From contig JACXWD010000007.1 of the NCBI GenBank assembly GCA_014764515.1, positions 29,182 through 93,181 on the forward strand: a stretch of 64,000 nt of DNA. Direction: 5' to 3'. The position numbers and the translations under genes were made by a program. This stretch comes from Candidatus Polarisedimenticola svalbardensis (lineage in GTDB: Bacteria; Acidobacteriota; Polarisedimenticolia; Polarisedimenticolales; Polarisedimenticolaceae). The stretch's first letter is position 1, and each line of letters starts with the position of its first letter. Shown in pieces: positions 38,118-46,728 of the stretch. Below the pieces are notes generated by a model. That model did no database searches, had not been told where the DNA came from, and worked only from the letters and a program-made list of their open reading frames with translations.

Positions 38118-40049
38118 ATGAAACGGGGACAACAGACGGACCGGTCGGCCTTCCTGCCGACCACCGGCGAAGAGATCGAAGCACTGGGCTGGGACCGGCC
38201 TGATGTGGTCCTGGTGTCCGGGGACGCTTACATCGATCATCCGTCCTTTGCCGCCGCCATCCTGGGGCGAGCTCTTGAAAGTCACGGTTTCCGGGTGGCG
38301 ATCCTGGCCCAGCCGGACTGGCGTTCCGCCGACCCCTGGCGGGAGCTGGGCCGGCCCCGTCTGTTCTACGGCGTCTCCGCCGGGAACATGGACTCCATGA
38401 TCAACCACTACACCGCCAACCGGAAGCGGCGAAACTCCGACGCGTACTCCCCCGGTGGCGCCATCGGGCTGCGGCCGGACCGGCCGACGGCGGTGTACGC
38501 CCAGCGCTGCCGGGAAGCGTTCCGAGGCGTGCCGGTGGTCACCGGTGGGGTCGAGGCATCGCTTCGCCGGGTGGCACAGTACGATTACTGGTCCGACAAG
38601 GTCATGCCCAGCATCCTGGTGCCGTCCAAGGCCCATCTGCTGGTGTTCGGGATGGGTGAACGGCCGATCGTCCAGATCGCAAGGCGCCTTGCCGCCGGTG
38701 AACCGGTGGAGAACCTGCGGGACATGCGGGGAGTCGCCTACCTGCTCGGCAAAAGCGAACCTGTTCCGGACCATGCCTGGAACGACGCCGCCTGCGACAA
38801 CCGCACGGTGGAACTGCCGTCGTTCACCGAAGTGGTGGAGGACAAGGTAAAGTTCGCCGTCGCCACCCGGCTGGTGCACCATGAAACCAACCCGCTGAAC
38901 GGCAGGCGGCAGACCCAGGCCCATGGCGATCGCACGGTGGTGATCAACCCGCCGGACCTGGCGCTGTCCACCAGCGAACTGGACCACCTGCACGCGCTGC
39001 CGTACACCCGCCTGCCCCATCCCCGGTACTCCGACCCGGTTCCGGCGTGGGAGACGATCAAGGATTCGGTTCAGATCATGCGAGGCTGCTTCGGCGGCTG
39101 CACGTTCTGTTCCATCACGCTGCACCAGGGAAGGGCGATTCAGAGCCGCAGCAGGGAGTCGGTGCTGCAGGAGATCGGCGACATATCGTCCTCACCCGGG
39201 TTCAAGGGCCACATCAGCGACATCGGTGGCCCCACAGCCAACATGTATCGGATGCAGTGCAGCAAACCGGAAGTAGAGGCTATCTGCCGCCGGCCGTCGT
39301 GCATCCACCCGAAGGTCTGCAAGCTGCTGAATACCAGCCACGCCCCGCTGGTGGATCTGATGAAGAACAGCCGCAAGATCCCGGGGGTCAAGAAAGTCCA
39401 CGTCGCTTCCGGCCTGCGGATGGACCTGGCCCGCAACGAAACGGAATACATGGACGAACTGGTGCAGCACCACGTCGGCGGCCACCTCAAGGTCGCCCCG
39501 GAACACACCAGTGACACCGTGCTGAACTGCATGAAGAAACCGGCTCAGCACACCTTCGAAGAGTTCGCAGGGAAGTTCGCCGAGGCCTCGTCCCGCGCCG
39601 GCAAGGAACAGTACCTGGTGCCGTACTTCATCTCCAGCCACCCGGGCAGCGGCGTCAAGGAAATGATCGACCTGGCTGTGAACCTCAAAAGAGACGGCTA
39701 CCGCCCACGACAGGTCCAGGACTTCATTCCGGCGCCGATGGATGTGGCGACCTGCATGTACTACGCCGGCATCGACCCGTACACCATGAAGGAAGTGCCG
39801 GTGGCCCGCCGTCTGAAGGCGCGGCTGGTGCAACGCGCCCTCCTGCAGTACTGGAAGGCGGAGAACTGGCAGACAGTGCGCAACGCCCTCATGGGAGAAG
39901 GCCGGGAGGACCTGATCGGCGACGGTCCCGATTGCCTGATTCCGGCATTGCCCCCCCGGATCCCCAAGGGGGACCGTCCCGGTTTCGAGCAGCCTCGGAC
40001 CGGGTACCGCCGGACCGCCAGGGAAGGCTCCCACCGCCGAAAATCGTAA
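38118..40049 (+). CDS. YgiQ-family radical SAM protein
   Basis: The 643-residue protein of the UPF0313/YgiQ family has a B12-binding-like N-terminal region ([16 protein letters not shown]), then a radical SAM core with the cluster motif [13 protein letters not shown] (CxxxCxxC), which binds a 4Fe-4S cluster and S-adenosylmethionine. The C-terminal family-specific region includes HPGSG and [15 protein letters not shown]. The reaction is not known for the family. Length is somewhat shorter than E. coli YgiQ (739). No clear Shine-Dalgarno precedes ATG 38118, so it may be coupled to the cytochrome gene 12 bases upstream. Confidence 0.9.
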   Translation: MKRGQQTDRSAFLPTTGEEIEALGWDRPDVVLVSGDAYIDHPSFAAAILGRALESHGFRVAILAQPDWRSADPWRELGRPRLFYGVSAGNMDSMINHYTANRKRRNSDAYSPGGAIGLRPDRPTAVYAQRCREAFRGVPVVTGGVEASLRRVAQYDYWSDKVMPSILVPSKAHLLVFGMGERPIVQIARRLAAGEPVENLRDMRGVAYLLGKSEPVPDHAWNDAACDNRTVELPSFTEVVEDKVKFAVATRLVHHETNPLNGRRQTQAHGDRTVVINPPDLALSTSELDHLHALPYTRLPHPRYSDPVPAWETIKDSVQIMRGCFGGCTFCSITLHQGRAIQSRSRESVLQEIGDISSSPGFKGHISDIGGPTANMYRMQCSKPEVEAICRRPSCIHPKVCKLLNTSHAPLVDLMKNSRKIPGVKKVHVASGLRMDLARNETEYMDELVQHHVGGHLKVAPEHTSDTVLNCMKKPAQHTFEEFAGKFAEASSRAGKEQYLVPYFISSHPGSGVKEMIDLAVNLKRDGYRPRQVQDFIPAPMDVATCMYYAGIDPYTMKEVPVARRLKARLVQRALLQYWKAENWQTVRNALMGEGREDLIGDGPDCLIPALPPRIPKGDRPGFEQPRTGYRRTAREGSHRRKS

Positions 40050-40148
40050 GCTTCCCCATCCCGGCCATGCGAGTAGGAAAGGCCGTGATACTCCACTATT
40101 TCATTGATTTTTAGATTGTTCGCAGGGTGGTTTGCCCTTACTTTTGTA

Positions 40149-40166
40149 GTTATGCAATTGCGCAAC
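40149..40166. promoter_or_regulatory. Candidate ArsR operator overlapping the start codon
   Basis: GTTATGCAATTGCGCAAC is a palindrome with 7 of 9 pairs matched. It contains the overlapping perfect 8-mers GCAATTGC (40154-40161) and TTGCGCAA (40158-40165). It spans the ATG of the arsR-type gene and so could give autoregulation. The upstream 100 bases are AT-rich and probably hold the operon promoter. Confidence 0.45.
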
Positions 40167-40505
40167 AAGGAAATTTTCAAAATCCATGCCGACCACTGCC
40201 GGGTGCTGGCCAATCCCAGCCGCCTGGCCATCATGGCCTGCCTGGATGTGCGGGATATGAGCGTCGGCGAGATCGCCGAGGTGATCGAGATCTCCCTCCC
40301 GGCGGCCAGCCAACACCTGGCGGCGTTGAAAGGCAAACACCTGGTCGTCTCAAGGAAGGAAGGGGCGAAGGTTTTCTATAGCATTCCGGACAAGAGAATT
40401 GTCGAGGCGTGTCGCCTTATCAGGAAGGTACTGATAGACAGCATGAAACAACGGGGCGAGATCGCCGCGGAACTGTATTCCGACGGCGACGTCATCATCA
40501 AATAG
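40152..40505 (+). CDS. ArsR-family transcriptional regulator
   Basis: The 117-residue winged-helix repressor shows HADHCRVLANPSRLAIMACL, MSVGEIAEVIEISLPAASQHLAAL (recognition helix) and REGAKVFYSIPD-type wing (as KEGAKVFYSI). The only Cys residues are near the N-terminus (HC), in helix 3 (ACL) and later (EACRL), so a thiol or metal sensing role is possible. ATG 40152 is chosen as the conserved N-terminus; there is no clear Shine-Dalgarno, and the palindrome at 40149-40166 spans the start. It leads the Hmc-like redox operon with a 15-base gap, so it most likely controls it. Confidence 0.88.
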   Translation: MQLRNKEIFKIHADHCRVLANPSRLAIMACLDVRDMSVGEIAEVIEISLPAASQHLAALKGKHLVVSRKEGAKVFYSIPDKRIVEACRLIRKVLIDSMKQRGEIAAELYSDGDVIIK

Positions 40506-40520
40506 AAAGGCCTCAACTCC

Positions 40521-41384
40521 ATGGATAGAAGAAATTTTCTCAAGAATCTCTCCATGGCCGGCACGGCAACGGCGGCGGCCACTTCGCTCAATATTGCCGC
40601 GGAATCACCTAAACCACACGAATTCGTATCGGTGCTTGTCGATGCGAAACGGTGTATCGGCTGCCGCGAGTGCGAGGCGGCATGCGCCACCCAAAACGGT
40701 CTGCCGGTTCCTGACACTAAGGACAAATCGGTATTCGAGGATATTCGGGAGCCTACCCCTACCCAGTGGACTGTGGTCAACCGGTTCGAAACCGAGAACG
40801 GCACCGTGTTCGTCAAGAAACAATGCATGCACTGTAACCAGGCCGCCTGCTCAACCGCCTGCCTCACCGAGGCGATGAAGAAGACCGAAGAGGGGCCGGT
40901 GATCTGGCGCGAGGGCAAATGCATGGGCTGTCGCTACTGCATGGTCTCGTGCCCGTTCACGATCCCGAAATTCGAGTACCACAGCGCGAACCCGAAGATC
41001 CAGAAATGCATCTTCTGCTATGAGCGGCTCGCCGAGGGTGAAGTTCCCGCATGCGTCCAGTCCTGTCCCGTCGACGCCTTGCAGTTTGGCCAGAGAAGGG
41101 AAATGGTTCAGGAGGCCCGCAACAGGGTTTCCGACAACCCACACTCCTACGTCCAGCATATTTACGGGGAAGACGAGGTGGGAGGAACAGGCTGGCTTTA
41201 CGTCTCACCTGTACCTTTCGACGAGATCGGGTTCCGAACCGACCTGGGGGGCGAACCGATTCCCGAATTGACCCAGAGTTTCCTGTACGCCGTCCCGGTT
41301 GTCTTCCTACTGTGGCCGGTCTTCCTGAACGCCATACGCGCCAAGGAAGAGAGCAGCGCCCTCCCGCCCAGAGATCAATCATGA
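40521..41384 (+). CDS. Tat-exported four-cluster ferredoxin subunit (HmcB/HybA-like)
   Basis: The 287-residue protein begins with a twin-arginine signal (DRRNFLKNLSMAG). It then has four Cys clusters for [4Fe-4S] centres: CIGCRECEAAC, CMHCNQAACSTAC, CMGCRYCMVSC, and CIFCYERL with CVQSCP. A C-terminal hydrophobic segment (FLYAVPVVFLLWPVFL) would anchor it to the membrane, as in HybA and HmcB. It would carry electrons between the periplasmic multihaem cytochrome and the NrfD-type membrane subunit encoded next. It overlaps the next gene by four bases (ATGA). Confidence 0.9.
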   Translation: MDRRNFLKNLSMAGTATAAATSLNIAAESPKPHEFVSVLVDAKRCIGCRECEAACATQNGLPVPDTKDKSVFEDIREPTPTQWTVVNRFETENGTVFVKKQCMHCNQAACSTACLTEAMKKTEEGPVIWREGKCMGCRYCMVSCPFTIPKFEYHSANPKIQKCIFCYERLAEGEVPACVQSCPVDALQFGQRREMVQEARNRVSDNPHSYVQHIYGEDEVGGTGWLYVSPVPFDEIGFRTDLGGEPIPELTQSFLYAVPVVFLLWPVFLNAIRAKEESSALPPRDQS

Positions 41385-42610
41385 CTACTTCAGTTCAAAG
41401 CGGTACGCCCCGGGAGTGGGATATTCGGGAGTTCGTGAAGTTCGTCATCAAGGAAGCGAAGCCACGGGGCAAGTTCCTGACGCCGTTCAACATGATCTCC
41501 ATTCCGATCATTCTCGTGGGGGCGATTCTGGTAGTGATCCGTTTCGTATTCGGGATCGGTTCCATAACCAACCTGTCCCAGAGCACCCCGTGGGGGATCT
41601 GGATCGGCTTCGATGTGGTAACCGGCGTGGCCTTCGCCGGCGGCGCCTACGTGGTGACGTTTCTGGTCTACATCCTGGGCGCAAAGCAATACCACTCCAT
41701 TGTCAGGGTGACGGTGCTCAACGGGTTCCTGGCCTACATGTTCTACGCCGGCGCCCTCATGCTCGACCTGGGGCGGCCCTGGAAAATCATCAACCCGATC
41801 ATCGGCAATTCCTTCGGTGTCAGTTCCGTCCTGTTCCTCGTAGCCTGGCACTTCTTGCTCTACATGGCGGCGGAATTCATCGAATTCTCTCCGGCGATAG
41901 CGGAGTGGCTCGGATGGCCCCGTCTCAGAAAGATCGTCGGCGGGCTGACGATCGCGTCTGTTATTTTCGGAATCACCCTGTCCACCCTGCACCAGTCCGG
42001 CCTGGGGGCGCTGTTCCTCATGGCCAAAAGCAAGATCCACCCGCTCTGGTTCACCGAGTTCATCCCCGTGCTGTTCTTCATATCCAGCATATTCGCCGGT
42101 CTGTCCATGGTGATATTCGAGGGTTCCATCAGTCACAAGGTATTCCGGTCGAGGGTCAGCCATGAGGGTCACGCCGATCACGACGCAATTCTGCTGGGCC
42201 TTGCAAAGATTTGCGCCGGAGTGATGTTCGTCTACTTTTTCCTCAAGGTTCTCGTCCTGGTTCACAGCCAGCAGACACATCTGCTCGCCACCGCATGGGG
42301 CGTCTGGTTCATGGTCGAGGTGCTCGGCTTCGTACTGGTGCCCGGTTACCTGTTCTTCCGGGCGGTCCGGGCCGGTGACGTAGGCCTGGTAAAGGTGGCT
42401 TCCGCTCTTGCTCTGGTCGGCATCATCCTGAACCGCCTGAACATCTCGGTCATTGCGTACGAGTGGTACGCGGCGAACCCGTACATCCCGTCATGGATGG
42501 AAATCGAAGTCACCGCAGCCGTTATCTGTGTGGAAATCTGGGCCTTCCGATGGGTGGTCACCCGCATGCCGGTGCTGTCCGACCCTCCGTCATGGGCCCC
42601 TGAAAGGTGA
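41381..42610 (+). CDS. NrfD/HybB/HmcC-type membrane quinone-interacting subunit
   Basis: The 409-residue protein has about ten membrane segments of the NrfD/HybB family (GIWIGFDVVTGVAFAGGAY, LDLGRPWKI, FGITLSTLHQSGLGALF). Such subunits exchange electrons and protons with quinone without binding haem. ATG 41381 overlaps the stop of the ferredoxin gene; the in-frame extension upstream is inside that gene and is not expected to be translated. The order (ferredoxin, NrfD-type, small membrane protein, multihaem cytochrome) matches the core of the Hmc complex. Confidence 0.9.
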   Translation: MTTSVQSGTPREWDIREFVKFVIKEAKPRGKFLTPFNMISIPIILVGAILVVIRFVFGIGSITNLSQSTPWGIWIGFDVVTGVAFAGGAYVVTFLVYILGAKQYHSIVRVTVLNGFLAYMFYAGALMLDLGRPWKIINPIIGNSFGVSSVLFLVAWHFLLYMAAEFIEFSPAIAEWLGWPRLRKIVGGLTIASVIFGITLSTLHQSGLGALFLMAKSKIHPLWFTEFIPVLFFISSIFAGLSMVIFEGSISHKVFRSRVSHEGHADHDAILLGLAKICAGVMFVYFFLKVLVLVHSQQTHLLATAWGVWFMVEVLGFVLVPGYLFFRAVRAGDVGLVKVASALALVGIILNRLNISVIAYEWYAANPYIPSWMEIEVTAAVICVEIWAFRWVVTRMPVLSDPPSWAPER

Positions 42611-42614
42611 TGCC

Positions 42615-42773
42615 ATGGATGAATTCTCATACACCAACATCTTCGCCACCAAGGGCATCGAGTATCTGATCGTCATTGCGTACTTCATCCTGTTCGTGTT
42701 CTTCACGCGAGCGCTCGATGCATCGACCAAGGATGATCACAAGAGCGCAGGAAGGAACGGCCATGTCGAGTAA
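42615..42773 (+). CDS. Small single-span membrane subunit (HmcD-like position)
   Basis: The 52-residue protein has one membrane helix (IEYLIVIAYFILFVFF). It lies four bases after the NrfD-type gene and overlaps the cytochrome gene by 11 bases. Its size and place match the small HmcD subunit of Desulfovibrio Hmc (about 48 aa). Its short charged tail (DDHKSAGRNGHVE) would face the cytoplasm or periplasm. The role is probably assembly or stabilisation. Confidence 0.75.
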   Translation: MDEFSYTNIFATKGIEYLIVIAYFILFVFFTRALDASTKDDHKSAGRNGHVE

Positions 42774-43929
42774 CAGCACCAGGGCAAAAGTATCTTTTTA
42801 TCTACTGTGCGGTTTTTGTCTTTTCGTTCTTGTCTCGACCCTTCCGGCGTTCAATGCTTCCGAGAATAAGAGCTATATCCCGGCATCGAGCGAAAACCGC
42901 ATCTGCGCCATCTGTCACAGTTGCGATTTCCCCACAACCCAGAACCTGTGCCTCAATAAAGGGTTCTGCGTGAGGTCGAAGGTAAGCACCGAGACGGATA
43001 GTCTGCCGGACCATGGCATGATGATCCTGGACGAGCTGGAGAAGGTATACGACCCGGTTCTGTTCAATCACGGCAAACACGCCCAGATGAGTGAAATGAG
43101 CGGGGGATGCGAGAACTGCCACCACTTCGCCCCACCGACCACCGAGCACCCGGCGTGCAAGGAATGCCATGCTCCCAACGCCCTGCACAGCAAGATTCAA
43201 CCCGGCCTGAAAGCGGCCTACCATCGGCACTGCCTGAGCTGTCATAACGAGTGGGACACCGAATCGCATTGCGAGATGTGCCACTTCAGGAAGGTCGACG
43301 GGAAGAGTACCCATAAAACCGGCAGCCTCCCGTCCCGGAAACACCAAACGCCGCTCATCGTCAAGGATTTGATCATATTCGACACCGGATACGAAGGCGG
43401 TGAGAAGGTTCCTTTCCATCATCTCAACCATGTGCAGAAGTACGATCGGGACTGCAGCGTCTGTCACGAGAGCGAAACCTGCTCCAGTTGCCACATATAC
43501 GGCAGTGAATCCCACCCGCTGGGGCTGCTGAGCGACGTCGACCTGCACGACACCTGCTACAAGTGCCACGACAAGAAGAAGGGCTGTGAGGAGTGTCACG
43601 GTCGCAACCACAACGACCTGTTCAATCACGCCGATACCGGATGGGAACTGATGCCTTACCACGCTGTGCTGCAATGCAAGGATTGTCACCACAAACGCGG
43701 CAAATATTCCGCCAACGACAAAAACTGCATCACATGCCACATCCAGGGGTGGGACGAGGAGCACTTCAACCACGGCATCACCGGCGTCATCCTCGATGAC
43801 ATCCACAAGGAGATGGGTTGCGCAAGCTGCCATGTCGGCGGTGTAGGCCACCATTCCCGCTGCGACGAGTGTCATGCCGACGGCCGCAAGTGGGACAGAA
43901 AGGCCAGCTTCGGGATGGGAGCCCAATAG
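42763..43929 (+). CDS. 13-haem c-type cytochrome (HmcA-like)
   Basis: The 388-residue exported protein has an N-terminal hydrophobic signal/anchor (FYLLCGFCLFVLVSTLPAF) and 13 CxxCH motifs (CAICH to CDECH). It also has many extra His residues (HHFAPP, FNHGKHAQ, FHHLNH, HHKRG) that can serve as sixth ligands, as in class III cytochromes. HmcA of Desulfovibrio has 16 haems in about 545 residues, so this is a shorter relative. It would collect electrons from periplasmic donors and pass them to the ferredoxin subunit, or the reverse. ATG 42763 overlaps the small membrane gene. Confidence 0.88.
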   Translation: MSSNSTRAKVSFYLLCGFCLFVLVSTLPAFNASENKSYIPASSENRICAICHSCDFPTTQNLCLNKGFCVRSKVSTETDSLPDHGMMILDELEKVYDPVLFNHGKHAQMSEMSGGCENCHHFAPPTTEHPACKECHAPNALHSKIQPGLKAAYHRHCLSCHNEWDTESHCEMCHFRKVDGKSTHKTGSLPSRKHQTPLIVKDLIIFDTGYEGGEKVPFHHLNHVQKYDRDCSVCHESETCSSCHIYGSESHPLGLLSDVDLHDTCYKCHDKKKGCEECHGRNHNDLFNHADTGWELMPYHAVLQCKDCHHKRGKYSANDKNCITCHIQGWDEEHFNHGITGVILDDIHKEMGCASCHVGGVGHHSRCDECHADGRKWDRKASFGMGAQ

Positions 43930-43955
43930 GCGCTTCAGGAGGCCGTTCCGGCACG

Positions 43956-43981
43956 CAGCGGCGGCAACCATGCCGCCGCTG
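43956..43981. terminator. Strong hairpin after the Hmc-like operon
   Basis: CAGCGGCGGCA (43956-43966) and TGCCGCCGCTG (43971-43981) form a perfect 11-bp stem with a 4-base loop. There is no T-run afterwards, so it may be a terminator needing Rho or an mRNA-end stabiliser. It lies in the gap before the helicase gene. Confidence 0.55.
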
Positions 43982-44025
43982 CTACTATCAGCCTTGCATT
44001 GCCCGATTTTCCGAAGAGGCCCTCC

Positions 44026-45753
44026 ATGTCATCACCTGCTACCTTCGAACAACTCAACCTGGCCGCCCCGCTCCTCCAGGCGATCAACGAGGTCGGCTAC
44101 GAAGCTCCTTCACCGATCCAGGCGGCGGCGATCCCTCCGTTGCTCGAGGGTCACGACCTGGTTGGGCAGGCACAGACCGGAACCGGCAAGACCGCCGCCT
44201 TCGCCCTGCCGCTCCTGAGCCGTATCGACCTGGCGTTGAAGCGGCCCCAGATCCTGGTGCTGGCCCCGACACGGGAGCTTGCTATCCAGGTCGCCGAGGC
44301 GTTCAAGACCTACGCCCGTCACCTCAAGGGCTTCCATATCATGCCGATCTACGGCGGCCAGTCCATCGAGCTCCAGCTGCAACAGTTGAAGCGAGGCGTC
44401 CACGTAGTGGTAGGAACGCCGGGCCGGATCATGGATCACCTGCGGCGCAAGACGTTGCGGCTGGACGCCCTGCAGGCCCTGGTCCTGGACGAAGCTGACG
44501 AGATGTTGCGGATGGGGTTCATCGACGACGTTGAGTGGATCCTGGAGCACACACCCGACACCCGGCAAATAGCCCTGTTCTCCGCCACCATGCCGCCGCC
44601 GATCCGCAAGGTCGCCCAGCGCCATCTCCAGAACCCGGTAGAGATCAAGATCGCAAGCAAGACCAGCACGGTGGAGTCGACTACCCAGCGTTACTGGCAG
44701 GTCACCGGCACCCACAAGCTGGACGCCCTGACCCGCATCCTGGAAGTGGAACCGTTCGACGCCATCCTGATCTTCGTGCGCACCAAGAACGCCACCGCCG
44801 AGTTGTCCGAGAAACTGGAGGCTCGAGGCTACTCCAGCGCACCCTTGAACGGCGACATCCAGCAGAAGCTGCGGGAACGGACAATCGAACGGCTGAAGAA
44901 AAAGGCGATCGACATCATCGTCGCCACCGATGTGGCCGCACGAGGCCTGGATGTGGACCGGATCAGCCATGTGATCAATTACGACGTCCCGTACGACACC
45001 GAAGGGTACGTCCACCGCATCGGCCGCACCGGCCGTGCCGGACGCAAGGGCGAGGCGATCCTGTTCGTGGCGCCTCGGGAACGGCGGATGCTCCGCACCA
45101 TCGAACGGGCCACCGGCCAGCCGATCACCGAGATGCAGCTGCCCAGCCGCAAGGACGTTGCCAACCGCCGGGTCAACCAGTTCAAACAGCAGATCACCGA
45201 CACCATCGAGGCCCAGGATCTCAAGTTCTTCGAAACGGTGGTGGAGCAGTACCAGCAGGAACACAACACCGGCGCAGGAGAGATCGCCGCAGCCCTGGCC
45301 TACCTGGTGCAGAAGGAGCGGCCGCTGCTGGTCCAGGACGAGCAGAAAGTCGTCAAGAAGGAGTACAAGGAGCGGCCGGCCCAGGCGCCGCACAGCGACA
45401 GGCCCCACAAGAAGCCGTCCCGTCCCGAAATCGGCATGGCGCGCTACAGAATCGAGGTAGGCCTGGACCATGGCGTGCAGCCGAAGAACATCGTCGGCGC
45501 CGTGGCCAACGAGGCCGGCATCGACAGCGAGTTCATCGGCCATATCAGGCTGTACGACTCCTACAGCACCATCGACCTGCCGGAAGGGATGCCGAGGGAG
45601 ACCTTCCAGATACTGAAAAGGGTGCGGGTCATGGGCCAGGCGCTGAACATCTCAAAGGATGACGGCAGACCGTCCGGGAAACCGGCGTTCAAGCCGAAGC
45701 GTACCGGCAAACCGCGGCCCAAGAACAAGAAAGGCAAAGCTCAGAAGCCGTAG
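44026..45753 (+). CDS. deaD: DEAD-box RNA helicase with DbpA-type RNA-binding domain (DeaD/CsdA)
   Basis: This ATP-dependent RNA helicase of 575 residues probably assists ribosome assembly and mRNA unwinding in the cold. Motifs: Q-motif SPIQAAAIP, AQTGTGKT (I), PTRELA (Ia), TPGRIMD, VLDEADEML (II), FSATMP (III), ARGLDVDRISHVINYDVP and HRIGRTGRAGRKG (VI). At about 460-535 a DbpA RNA-binding domain is seen (MARYRIEVGLDHGVQPKNIVG as RYRIEVGLDHG). A basic tail follows (KPKRTGKPRPKNKKGK). ATG 44026 is preferred because of AAGAGG six bases upstream. Its end overlaps the convergent phosphoesterase by 13 bases. Confidence 0.93.
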   Translation: MSSPATFEQLNLAAPLLQAINEVGYEAPSPIQAAAIPPLLEGHDLVGQAQTGTGKTAAFALPLLSRIDLALKRPQILVLAPTRELAIQVAEAFKTYARHLKGFHIMPIYGGQSIELQLQQLKRGVHVVVGTPGRIMDHLRRKTLRLDALQALVLDEADEMLRMGFIDDVEWILEHTPDTRQIALFSATMPPPIRKVAQRHLQNPVEIKIASKTSTVESTTQRYWQVTGTHKLDALTRILEVEPFDAILIFVRTKNATAELSEKLEARGYSSAPLNGDIQQKLRERTIERLKKKAIDIIVATDVAARGLDVDRISHVINYDVPYDTEGYVHRIGRTGRAGRKGEAILFVAPRERRMLRTIERATGQPITEMQLPSRKDVANRRVNQFKQQITDTIEAQDLKFFETVVEQYQQEHNTGAGEIAAALAYLVQKERPLLVQDEQKVVKKEYKERPAQAPHSDRPHKKPSRPEIGMARYRIEVGLDHGVQPKNIVGAVANEAGIDSEFIGHIRLYDSYSTIDLPEGMPRETFQILKRVRVMGQALNISKDDGRPSGKPAFKPKRTGKPRPKNKKGKAQKP

Positions 45754-46607
45754 GCCTGGTCCGCCTCCAGCTCGTAGCGGTCTTCATTCCATCTCCCCGG
45801 CACCGCGTTGGCCGAACCACCGTCGATGTCGAACAGCCACAGTCCTTCCCGGCGGTTCTGGGAGACCGAGCCGGCGCAGAAGATCTGCGGCTGCAATCCC
45901 GACACCTCAACCCGGTAGCGGCTGTGCACGTGACCGCACAGGATCGCTCCCTGTCGGATAGCGCTGCAGGCCTCCAGGAACTCCTCGGCGTTGGTCATGC
46001 CGTGGGCCGGGCTGTCCGGGTGCCCGTTCCACAGTCGGGGGGCGTAATGGGTCATGACGAACACGAAGCGACGCTCCATGTCCGGCAGTACCAGGGTCCG
46101 CGCCAGCCGTTCCAGTTGCTGTTCCGGAATCTGACCGCTGGATCGCCACGGCTGGGGGTTGGGCCGGGCGCTCTCGATCCCGATCACGGCGATGTCGTCT
46201 CCGAACCGCCGGACCCGGGGCCAGTCACCCTCCCCCATCAGGTCGCCGAAGATCCGCTCAAAGCGCTGGTCTTTCACCGTGTCCGGCATGTACAGGTCGT
46301 GGTTCCCCGGAATCGTGATGAACCCTTGCGGCGCCCCGGTCAGAGGCTGGATCACTTCCCTGGCCCGTTTCAGTTCCCCTTCGGTTCCAAGAACCGAGTA
46401 GTCCCCGGTGCACAGCACCAAATCGACGTTTTGCTCCTGCCGGAAGCGATCCAGAGCGGCAAGTTTTTCCTCGACACGGTCAAAGTGCTTCCGCCGGTTC
46501 AGCAGCAGGTTGGCGGCGCCGATCAACCGTTTTCCCGGCCACTCCGACATCGGAACGCCGGACAGGTCCGGATCGAGATGGGGATCGCTGAAATGCAGGA
46601 TTCGCAT
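45741..46607 (-). CDS. Icc/CpdA-like metallophosphoesterase
   Basis: The 288-residue protein shows the metallophosphoesterase motifs FSDPHLD, CTGDYS, IPGNHDLY, MTHYAP and CGHVHSRY, close to the CpdA/Icc class III nucleotide phosphodiesterases. A cAMP or related substrate is possible but not shown. ATG 46607 gives the canonical start MRILHFSDPH; an in-frame ATG lies at 46625 beside the perfect palindrome 46633-46651. The gene is convergent with the helicase and divergent from the GPP34 gene. Confidence 0.87.
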   Translation of the reverse strand: MRILHFSDPHLDPDLSGVPMSEWPGKRLIGAANLLLNRRKHFDRVEEKLAALDRFRQEQNVDLVLCTGDYSVLGTEGELKRAREVIQPLTGAPQGFITIPGNHDLYMPDTVKDQRFERIFGDLMGEGDWPRVRRFGDDIAVIGIESARPNPQPWRSSGQIPEQQLERLARTLVLPDMERRFVFVMTHYAPRLWNGHPDSPAHGMTNAEEFLEACSAIRQGAILCGHVHSRYRVEVSGLQPQIFCAGSVSQNRREGLWLFDIDGGSANAVPGRWNEDRYELEADQAYGF

Positions 46608-46632
46608 GGAAGGCCAGTATCGCATGGGAGGT

Positions 46633-46655
46633 AAGGGGGACCGTCCCCCTTTTTG
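46633..46655. repeat. Perfect GGGGGAC palindrome followed by T-run
   Basis: AAGGGGGAC-C-GTCCCCCTT is a perfect 9-bp inverted repeat around one base, followed by TTTT. On the plus strand it looks like a terminator, but the only upstream plus-strand source would be read-through past the helicase. The GGGAC ends recall the other intergenic repeats. It lies between the two divergent genes. Confidence 0.55.
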
Positions 46656-46728
46656 CTGCATATGCAACACGAATAATCCTGGTAGGTCGTGGTTATACTG
46701 GTATGAACCTTCATAGGAGATACCGGCA

